Shown in pieces: positions 17,584 to 24,648 of a stretch of 40,938 bases of DNA (the stretch's first letter is position 1; each line of letters opens with the position of its first letter). Source of the DNA: Rubrivivax sp. Its GTDB lineage: Bacteria > Pseudomonadota > Gammaproteobacteria > Burkholderiales > Burkholderiaceae_C. The notes beneath the pieces were generated by a model that was not told the origin of the DNA, did no database searches, and was given only the letters and a program-made list of their open reading frames with translations. The position numbers were made by a program, and so were the translations under genes. The DNA is taken from the NCBI GenBank assembly GCA_022842825.1, contig JALHOU010000003.1, positions 1 to 40,938 on the forward strand, read 5' to 3'.

Positions 17584-18387
17584 ATGAGCGTGCACGGCAC
17601 CACGAAGCCTGGCCGCTCGCGCTGGATCAACCTCGGCTCGTTCGTCTCTCTGCTGCTGCTGTGGACGCTCGTCACCACGCCGCTGGGCGACAAGCCGCTC
17701 GTGGCGCCGCTCTTCCTGCCCTCGCCGATGTCGGTGTGGAACACGTTCCTCAACCTGATCCAGAACGGCTACCAGGGCAAGAGCCTGTGGTACCACCTGG
17801 GCATCAGCCTGTTCCGCTTCGGCCTCGCGTTCACGCTGACGGTGCTGGTGGCGGTGCCGCTCGGCCTGTGGATGGGCATGAACGAGACGGTGAAGGCGGT
17901 GCTCGACCCGCCCATCGAGATCAGCCGCCCGATGCCCAAGCTCGCGCTGTTGCCGCTGCTCATCATCTGGTTCGGCATCGGCGAGGTGGCCAAGGTGGTG
18001 ATCATCGTGCTGGCGCTGTTCCCCATCCTCTCCATCAGCGCCATGCAGGCGGTGCGCGGCGTGGGCCGGCGCAAGGTGCAGGCGGCGATGGCGCTGGGCG
18101 CTTCGCGCGGCATGATCTTCCGCCGCGTCATCTTCCCGGCCAGCCTGCCGGGCATCTTCACGAGCATCCGCGTCAGCATCGGCCTGGGCGTGACGATGCT
18201 GGTCGGCGCCGAGATGATCGCCACCAGCGCGGGCATCGCCTTCATGGCCATGTCGGCCTCCGACTTCCTGCTGACCAACGTGGTGATCGTGGGCGCGCTG
18301 ATCATGGCCACGCTTGGGTACACGCTGGACCTGTGCGCACGCGCGCTCGAGAACCGCATCGTCCACTGGGGCGGAAAGGAAGGCTGA
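17584..18387 (+). CDS. ABC transporter permease (taurine/nitrate/sulfonate type)
   Basis: 267 aa; AAMALGASRGMIFRRVIFPASLPGIFTSIRVSIGLGVTMLVGAEMIATSAGIAFM (EAA-loop pattern). Confidence 0.93.
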   Translation: MSVHGTTKPGRSRWINLGSFVSLLLLWTLVTTPLGDKPLVAPLFLPSPMSVWNTFLNLIQNGYQGKSLWYHLGISLFRFGLAFTLTVLVAVPLGLWMGMNETVKAVLDPPIEISRPMPKLALLPLLIIWFGIGEVAKVVIIVLALFPILSISAMQAVRGVGRRKVQAAMALGASRGMIFRRVIFPASLPGIFTSIRVSIGLGVTMLVGAEMIATSAGIAFMAMSASDFLLTNVVIVGALIMATLGYTLDLCARALENRIVHWGGKEG

Positions 18388-18388
18388 G

Positions 18389-19624
18389 ATGACGACGTTG
18401 CCGCCATCGGGCATACCCTGGCCCGAACTGAAGGCGCAGTTGCAGGAGGCGGGCCGGAACGACGTCGACTGGCGCAACGGCCGCGTGCCGATGTTCATCC
18501 ACTACGCCGGCGAAGACGTGCTCGAGGTGGCCAAGCAGGCCTACCTGATGTACTTCTCCGAGAACGGCCTGGGGCTGCGCGCTTTCAAGAGCCTGGCCAC
18601 CTTCGAGTCCGAAGTGGTGGCGATGGGCCTGGGGCTGCTGCACGGCGACGCCGGCACGCGCGGCGCCATGACCACGGGCGGCACCGAGAGCATCTTCCTG
18701 GCGGTGAAGGCGGCGCGCGACATCATGCTCAAGCGGCGGCCCGGCATCGGGCGGCCGCAGATGGTGCTGGCCGCCAGTGCCCACCCGGCCTTCGACAAGG
18801 CCGCGCACTTCATGGGCTTGCAGACGGTGCGCACGCCCCTGCAGGCTGACTTCCGCGCCGACCCGGCCGCCATGGCCGCGGCCATCACGCCCGACACGGT
18901 GATGCTGGTCGGCTCCGTGCCGGCTTTCCCGCACGGCGTCGTCGACCCCATCGGCGACATCGCCGCCATCGCCGCGCAGCGCGGGCTGTGGATGCACGTG
19001 GACGCGTGCGTGGGCGGCTACTTCGCGCCGTTTGCCCACAAGCTCGGCGTGCCGATTCCCCACTGGGACTTTGCGGTGCCCGGTGTCACGTCGATCTCCG
19101 CCGACCTGCACAAGTACGGTTACGCGGCCAAGGGCGCCTCGACGCTGTTCTTCCGCGACGCCGAGAGCTTCGCGGGGATGGGCTGGAGTTTCGACAACTG
19201 GCCGCGCGGCCAGTACTTCACGCACACGTTGGTAGGCACGCGCGCGGGCGGCGCCATCGCCGCGGCCTGGGCGGTGATGAAGTACCTGGGCGAAGATGGC
19301 TACCTGCGCATCACCGAGCGTGTGCTGGCCACGCGGCGGGCCATCCAGGACGGGGCCGCCGCGCTGGGCCTGCCCGCGCTGGGCGACCCGCAGCTGTGCA
19401 TCCTGGCCTACGGGTCACCCGAGCACGACATCGCCGCCATCGGCGCCGGGTTGAACGCGCGCGGCTGGGTGGCGGGCTTCACCAAGGAGCCGGCCGGCAT
19501 CCACCACATGCTGAACCTGACGCACGAGCCGGTGGTCGAGCGCTACCTGTCGGACCTGTCGGACGCCATGAACGACGTGCGAAAGGCAGGCCTCAAGCCG
19601 CAGGCCGTGCAGGCGCGGTACTGA
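18389..19624 (+). CDS. PLP-dependent decarboxylase/lyase-like enzyme, group II, paralogue 2
   Basis: Clear paralogue of 7633..8889: shared DVDW, HYAGEDVL, GGTESIFLA, SAHPAFDK, FPHGV, LWMHVDACVGG, SADLHKYG, GGAIAAAWAVM. Confidence 0.9.
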   Translation: MTTLPPSGIPWPELKAQLQEAGRNDVDWRNGRVPMFIHYAGEDVLEVAKQAYLMYFSENGLGLRAFKSLATFESEVVAMGLGLLHGDAGTRGAMTTGGTESIFLAVKAARDIMLKRRPGIGRPQMVLAASAHPAFDKAAHFMGLQTVRTPLQADFRADPAAMAAAITPDTVMLVGSVPAFPHGVVDPIGDIAAIAAQRGLWMHVDACVGGYFAPFAHKLGVPIPHWDFAVPGVTSISADLHKYGYAAKGASTLFFRDAESFAGMGWSFDNWPRGQYFTHTLVGTRAGGAIAAAWAVMKYLGEDGYLRITERVLATRRAIQDGAAALGLPALGDPQLCILAYGSPEHDIAAIGAGLNARGWVAGFTKEPAGIHHMLNLTHEPVVERYLSDLSDAMNDVRKAGLKPQAVQARY

Positions 19625-19740
19625 AAGGACGGCCTTCACCGTTCGCGCCACGCGCGTCGAGGCGGCGCCGGGCGGCGGCAGGTCGGCGTGCAGCGCGTGG
19701 GGGGTGTGTGTGGCGTGCCGCGCCACGGCGATACCCGAAC

Positions 19741-19938
19741 TCAGCCGGCGGCCGGAAGGGCCCCGAGGCGAAAGCTCGAGACGACGATGCCGCGCGAGGT
19801 GTCTTCGTGAAAACTGCAGGCGCCCGCCTCGTCCTGCGCGGCGCCGCTTCGTGCGAGGCCCGCGTACGAGGCGCGCGCCTCCTCCATCCACGGCCAGGGG
19901 CCGCCGCCGTGCGAGATGAAGTAGGCGGGCAGGCGCAT
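19741..19938 (-). pseudogene. Internally deleted remnant of a class III extradiol ring-cleavage dioxygenase (LigB/DODA-type)
   Basis: Within ORF 19741..20175 (-): MRLPAYFISHGGGPWPWMEEARASYAGLARS|GAAQDEAGACSFHEDTSRGIVVSSFRLGALPAAG. N-terminal and C-terminal motifs resemble the family but are joined in only 65 codons. Confidence 0.6.
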
Positions 19939-20274
19939 GGAACGGTCTCCAGGATGCCGGATCGGCAGGATGGGCGGGATGAGCCCTTGCCAGTGTCGCA
20001 CCGGGCGGCCGGGTATCAAGGCGCTGCAGGCGCGCCGAGGAAGGCGGCCAAGCGGCCAGGCGGCCGAGCGCAAGCGGCTCATCGACCACCGGGCGCGCGA
20101 GGTGGAAGCGCTGCCGAAGTGGGCCCGCGCACGCGGCCCGCCGTCGGTCTCTGCCGGCTCGTTGATTCGACGCAACGACCTTGCCGCGGGCGTGGGAAGA
20201 ATGACTTCTGGCGCTTAAGGCTTGAAGGGGCCGCGGCGCAAAGGTTGTTCCACTCCTCCGTGAAAGGTGAATCC

Positions 20275-20730
20275 ATGTCCCGATCGCAATGGCGTCGTTT
20301 GGGCGGCTTGGCCCTGGCCGTCACGCTTGCCTCGGCCGCGCCGCTGCCGGCCCTGGCGCAGACGCCCGGTACCGCATCGACCGCCGTGCCCACGCCGGGC
20401 TTTGCCTCGAAGCAGGTGCTCGTGGCGCCCATCACCGGTGTCGAAGGCAAGCAGGTGGTGCTGGTGTCGGTTTCGCTTGCGCCGGGTGCCTCCTCGCCGG
20501 CCCACACGCACCCGGGTGACTGCTACGGCAGCGTGCTGGAAGGGGTGATCGAGTTGCGCGTGCAGGGCCAGGAGCCGCGGCGGATCTCCGCCGGGGAGTC
20601 GTACGCAACGCTGGGCAACGTGCCGCACCAGTTCACGAACGTGGGCGAAGCGCCGGTTCGGCTGCTCAACACCCTGGTCGTCGAGAAGGGGAGGCCGGCC
20701 ACCCAGCCGGCCTCGGCTCCAACCCGGTGA
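20275..20730 (+). CDS. Exported cupin domain-containing protein
   Basis: Signal peptide MSRSQWRRLGGLALAVTLASAAPLPALAQ then cupin motifs PAHTHPGDCYGSVLEGVIELRVQGQEPRRISAGESYATLGNVPHQFTNVGEAPVRLL. Confidence 0.85.
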   Translation: MSRSQWRRLGGLALAVTLASAAPLPALAQTPGTASTAVPTPGFASKQVLVAPITGVEGKQVVLVSVSLAPGASSPAHTHPGDCYGSVLEGVIELRVQGQEPRRISAGESYATLGNVPHQFTNVGEAPVRLLNTLVVEKGRPATQPASAPTR

Positions 20731-20791
20731 GCCCTCGCTGCGGGTCAGTGCGGCCCGGCGCCCGGTGGCTCTCGTCCGGCGCCGGCCTCGC

Positions 20792-21568
20792 TCACCCCAG
20801 CATGTTCGTATCGCCGCACACCGACAGTGATTGCCCGGAAATCGTGGCGCCGCGCGGGCTGGCCGCGAAGAGCACGAGGTCGGCCAGTTGCTCGGCCGTC
20901 ACGTACTCCTTGATCGAGGTGTAGCTGAAGGCCAGGCGCTCCATCTCCTCGAACGAGATGCCGCGCGCCGCGGCCTTGGCGGTGAGCACGCGTTGCTGCC
21001 GATCGCCCGCCACGATGCCGGGCAGCAGCGCGTTGACGCGGATGCGGTCGGGTCCGAGCTCGACCGCCAGCGAGCGGGTGAGGCCGATGACGCCCCACTT
21101 GGCCGCGGCGTAGGGCGTGCGCAGCGCAAAGCCCAGCCGCCCGGCCAACGACGAGACGTTCATGATGCTGGCGTTGGGGCTGCGGCGCAGGTGCGGCACG
21201 GCCAGGCGCACGCAGTTGAACTGGCCGGTCAGGTCGATGGCGATGCAGCGGTCCCACTCGGCCGGGTCGATCTCCTCGACCTTGCCCGTGGGGCCGGCGA
21301 TGCCGGCGTTGTTGACCAGGCAGTCGAGCCCGCCGAGCGCGGCGAGCGCGCGCTCGAAGAGCGCCGCGACCTGGTCGCGCGCGGCCACGTCGGCCATGCA
21401 CTGGCCGATGCCGGGCTGCTCGGCCGCGAGCTTGGCCAGGGCCGCCGCATCGACGTCGCAGACGAAGACACGCGCACCCTCGCGCACGAAGGCCTCGGCG
21501 ATGGCGCGGCCGATGCCGGCGGCACCGGCGGTGACCAGCACGCGCTGGCCGGTGAGCGAGAGATCCAT
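20792..21568 (-). CDS. SDR family oxidoreductase
   Basis: MDLSLTGQRVLVTAGAAGIGRAIAEAFVREGARVFVCDVD...LVNNAGIAG...YAAAKWGVIGLTRSLAVELGPDRIRVNALLPG. Confidence 0.93.
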   Translation of the reverse strand: MDLSLTGQRVLVTAGAAGIGRAIAEAFVREGARVFVCDVDAAALAKLAAEQPGIGQCMADVAARDQVAALFERALAALGGLDCLVNNAGIAGPTGKVEEIDPAEWDRCIAIDLTGQFNCVRLAVPHLRRSPNASIMNVSSLAGRLGFALRTPYAAAKWGVIGLTRSLAVELGPDRIRVNALLPGIVAGDRQQRVLTAKAAARGISFEEMERLAFSYTSIKEYVTAEQLADLVLFAASPRGATISGQSLSVCGDTNMLG

Positions 21569-21597
21569 GGGGAAGCTGACTCCTGTGTGTTGGGGCC

Positions 21598-22302
21598 CTA
21601 GTTCGCAGGGGGTTCGCTGCCGAGGCCGGCGCGCAGCCGGGCTTCGATGTGCTTCGCGGCGCCCTCGATGTCGGCCTCGAGGCCGGCGCGGGCGTGGGAT
21701 GCATTCTTCGCCGCGATGCCGCCCACCATGCGCGCATGGCAGCGCACGGACTTGGCCATGCGCACCGGGCCCGAACCGTCGCGCAGGTCGAGGTTGATGA
21801 GCGGCCCGATGCGCAGCCACAGGCCCTCGATCAGCGAGACCAGCGTCGGCAGGCCGGCGGCGCGGTAGACGGCGAAGTGCAGCGCGCGATTGGCGCGGAT
21901 GGCGGCGGCGACGTCGGGGCGCGTACTCTGCTGCTGGCGGGCGAAGGCGGCTTCGTGGGCACGCATCTCGGCCAGCTCGGCTTCGCTGCGCAACGTGGCC
22001 GCGCGATCGGCGGCGAAGCCCTCGAGTGCGAGGCGGATGGTGGTGAGCTCGATGAAGCGTTCGACATCGAGCACCGGCACGCGCACGGCGCGGTTGGGCA
22101 GCACCTCGAAGGCCTGGTCGGCCACCAGCCGTGCCACCGCCTCGCGCACCGGCTGCACCGAGACGCCGACCTGGGCCGCCACCGTGCGCAAAGAGAGCTT
22201 CTCGCCCGGCACCAGCGCGCCGCTGATGAGGCGCTCGCGCAGTTCGGCGTGCACATGGCGTCCGAGCGTGGGTGCGGGCGGGGCGTGCGGGGCAGAACGC
22301 AT
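21598..22302 (-). CDS. GntR family transcriptional regulator (FadR/FCD subfamily)
   Basis: LGRHVHAELRERLISGALVPGEKLSLRTVAAQVGVSVQPVREAVARLVADQAFEVLPNRAVRVPVLDVERFIELTTIRLALEGFAADRA. Confidence 0.92.
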   Translation of the reverse strand: MRSAPHAPPAPTLGRHVHAELRERLISGALVPGEKLSLRTVAAQVGVSVQPVREAVARLVADQAFEVLPNRAVRVPVLDVERFIELTTIRLALEGFAADRAATLRSEAELAEMRAHEAAFARQQQSTRPDVAAAIRANRALHFAVYRAAGLPTLVSLIEGLWLRIGPLINLDLRDGSGPVRMAKSVRCHARMVGGIAAKNASHARAGLEADIEGAAKHIEARLRAGLGSEPPAN

Positions 22303-22338
22303 GAAGCGAATGGATGGGTGCTACGGCAAAACCCTCGA

Positions 22339-22367
22339 TTGACCCGAGGCCGCCACGGACCTAAATT
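22339..22367 (+). promoter_or_regulatory. Candidate sigma70 promoter for the Liv-type ABC operon
   Basis: TTGACC (22339-22344), 17-bp spacer, TAAATT (22362-22367). Confidence 0.55.
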
Positions 22368-22383
22368 AACTGTGATCACAGTT
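22368..22383. promoter_or_regulatory. 16-bp perfect palindrome, candidate GntR/FCD operator
   Basis: AACTGTGATCACAGTT, directly downstream of the -10 box and between the divergent gntR and livK-like genes. Confidence 0.7.
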
Positions 22384-22402
22384 CGGGTCAAGGAGATTCA
22401 CC

Positions 22403-23674
22403 ATGACGCAATCCACCTCCGGCTCTTCCGGCTCTTCCGGTATCCGCCGCCGCCAGCTCGTGCAAGGCACGCTCGCCGGCGCCACCGCCACGTCGCTCGG
22501 CATTCCGGCGTTGAGCTGGGCGCAGGCCGAGGCCATCCGCGTGGGCCACCTCACACCGCGCACCGGCTTCCTCGGCCCCCTGGGCGAGTTCGCGGTGCAG
22601 GCCATGGACATGGCGGTGGCCGAGATCAACGCCGCCGGCGGCGTCATGGGTCGCAAGCTCGACCTGCTGAAGGAGGACTCGGTCAACCCGCAGACCGCCA
22701 GCACCAAGGCCGAGCGCATGATCGAGCGCGACAAGGTGGCGCTCATCATCGGCGAGATCAGCTCCGCCTCGGCCCTCACCATCAGCCAGGTGGCCGAGCG
22801 CACGAAGACGCTCTTCATCAACACCGGCGCCAACAGCGACGAGCTGCGCGGCAAGGGCTGCAAGCGCTACATGTTCCACATCGAGAGCCAGAACTCGATG
22901 TACGTGAAGACCTGCGGCCGCTCGCTGATGGCGCAGGGGCTGGTGAAGGACAAGAAGTGGTTCTCGCTCACGGCCGACTACGCCTTCGGCCACGACCTGC
23001 TGAAGGTGGCCAAGCGCTTCATGGGCGCCAATGGCGGCGCGTTTGCGGCCGACAAGCTGATGCCCACCGATGTCACCGACTTCTCGCCGATCCTGCTGGA
23101 GATCCGCAATGCCAGGCCCGACCTCGTGATCAGCAACCTGGCGGGCACGCAGATCGGCAACTTCCTCAAGCAGTACACCGAGTTCGGCCTCACCTTCCCG
23201 GTGGCCGGGTTCGGCTTCGACACCGCGATCGCCTGGGGTGCCGGCAAGGGCAACTTCCTCGGCACCTGGCCGCTGGTGTGGCACCACCTGCTCGACACGC
23301 CCGCGTCGAAGAAGTTCGTCGCCGACTTCACCGCGCGCTACAACCGCCCGCCCGAGAACCAGGCCTGGGGTGACTACAACGCCATGAAGCTGGTGGCGCA
23401 GGCGATGGCCGAGATCAAGAGCACCGATGCCACCAAGCTGGTGGAGCACTTCGAGAAGGGGGCCAAATTCCCGCTCATGAAGACGCGCGAGGGCTACTTC
23501 CGCAAGAGCGACCACCAGATGATGCACGAGATGTACACGGTGCGTGCCCTGCCTGCGGCGCAGCTGAAGAACAACTGGGACATCTTCACCTCCTCGGGCC
23601 CGGTGCCGGCCGCCAACGAGTCGCTCGAGGTGATTGCGTCGACGGCCGACGAGAACGAGTGCAAGTTCGCCTGA
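22403..23674 (+). CDS. Branched-chain amino acid-type ABC transporter substrate-binding protein (LivK-like)
   Basis: 423 aa; IRVGHLTPRTGFLGPLGEFAVQAMDMAVAEINAAGGVMGRKLDLLKEDSVNPQTASTKAERMIERDKVALIIGEISSASALTISQVAERT; AAGGAGA upstream. Confidence 0.93.
   Translation: MTQSTSGSSGSSGIRRRQLVQGTLAGATATSLGIPALSWAQAEAIRVGHLTPRTGFLGPLGEFAVQAMDMAVAEINAAGGVMGRKLDLLKEDSVNPQTASTKAERMIERDKVALIIGEISSASALTISQVAERTKTLFINTGANSDELRGKGCKRYMFHIESQNSMYVKTCGRSLMAQGLVKDKKWFSLTADYAFGHDLLKVAKRFMGANGGAFAADKLMPTDVTDFSPILLEIRNARPDLVISNLAGTQIGNFLKQYTEFGLTFPVAGFGFDTAIAWGAGKGNFLGTWPLVWHHLLDTPASKKFVADFTARYNRPPENQAWGDYNAMKLVAQAMAEIKSTDATKLVEHFEKGAKFPLMKTREGYFRKSDHQMMHEMYTVRALPAAQLKNNWDIFTSSGPVPAANESLEVIASTADENECKFA
22418..22440 (+). 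repeat. Short in-frame tandem repeat (9-bp unit, about 2.5 copies)
   Basis: TCCGGCTCT TCCGGCTCT TCCGG, encoding SGSSGSSG near the N-terminus of the LivK-like protein. Confidence 0.8.
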
Positions 23675-23710
23675 CCTCCCGTCTGAGCTGACCGCGCGGG
23701 CGCTACCGGC

Positions 23711-24580
23711 GTGCTGCTCGCCCAGCATCTGCTCAACGGCCTGCTGGCCGGGGCCTATTACCTGCTGATCGCGCTGGGGCTCTCGCTCATCTTTGCGCTG
23801 GGCGGCGTGGTCAACCTGGCGCATGGCGCGTTCTACGCCATCGGCGCCTATATCGCGGTGAGCGTGGGGCAGGCCTATGGCTTCACGCTCGCGGCGTTCG
23901 TGTCGCCGGTGGCGGTGGGGCTGCTCGGGGTGGCGGTGGAGCGGCTGCTGCTGCGCCGCTTCTACAAGGCCGACCCGGCGCTGTCGCTGCTGCTGACCTT
24001 CGGCCTGGCGTTGGTCATCGAGCAGTTGCTGCGCATGATCTATGGCGCAGCGCCGATCTCCTGGAGCATTCCGCCGGAGCTGCGCGGGCAGGTGGTGGTG
24101 GGCGACTTCTTCTATCCGCGCTACCGGCTGCTCGTGCTGGTGGTGGCGATGGCGGCCGTGGCCGGGCTGTGGTTCCTGCTGCAGCGCACCGCGTTCGGGC
24201 GCGTCGTGCGCGCCGGCGTGCAGAACCCGGACATGGTGGGGGCGCTCGGGATCTCGCTCGAGCCCTACATGGCGGCGGTGGCCTTCCTCGGCATCGGCCT
24301 GGCCGCGGTGGCCGGGGTGATGCTGGCGCCCATCTTCACCGTGCACCCGGCGATGGGGGCCGAGATCATCACCGCGGCCTTCGTGGTGGTGGTCATCGGC
24401 GGCCTCGGTTCGTTCTGGGGCGTGGTCATCGCCGCGGCCATCGTCGGCGTCATGAAGGGGGTGGTGACGGCGGCAGGCTACCCGCAGTTCTCCGAAGCGG
24501 CGATCTACCTGCTGATGCTCGTCGTGCTGCTGGTGCGCCCGCGCGGGCTGCTCGGCGAGCGCATCCTGCGATTCGAATGA
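23711..24580 (+). CDS. Branched-chain amino acid-type ABC transporter permease (LivH-like)
   Basis: LLAQHLLNGLLAGAYYLLIALGLSLIFALGGVVNLAHGAFYAIGAY...GALGISLEPYMAAVAFLGIGLAAVAGVMLAPI; GTG start. Confidence 0.93.
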   Translation: MLLAQHLLNGLLAGAYYLLIALGLSLIFALGGVVNLAHGAFYAIGAYIAVSVGQAYGFTLAAFVSPVAVGLLGVAVERLLLRRFYKADPALSLLLTFGLALVIEQLLRMIYGAAPISWSIPPELRGQVVVGDFFYPRYRLLVLVVAMAAVAGLWFLLQRTAFGRVVRAGVQNPDMVGALGISLEPYMAAVAFLGIGLAAVAGVMLAPIFTVHPAMGAEIITAAFVVVVIGGLGSFWGVVIAAAIVGVMKGVVTAAGYPQFSEAAIYLLMLVVLLVRPRGLLGERILRFE

Positions 24581-24607
24581 AGGCGCCATGATGACGCGCG
24601 CCTTCTG

Positions 24608-24637
24608 AGACGACCCCAGACGACCCGAGACGACGAC
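24608..24637 (+). repeat. Three tandem 10-bp units between livH-like gene and the fused transporter gene
   Basis: AGACGACCCC AGACGACCCG AGACGACGAC. Confidence 0.75.
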
Positions 24638-24648
24638 GGCCGCACACC

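Noticed and set aside
18988-20274. Upstream extension of the 580-aa ORF ending at 20730
   Set aside because: The frame is antisense-like noise over paralogue 2; real coding starts at the signal peptide ATG 20275.
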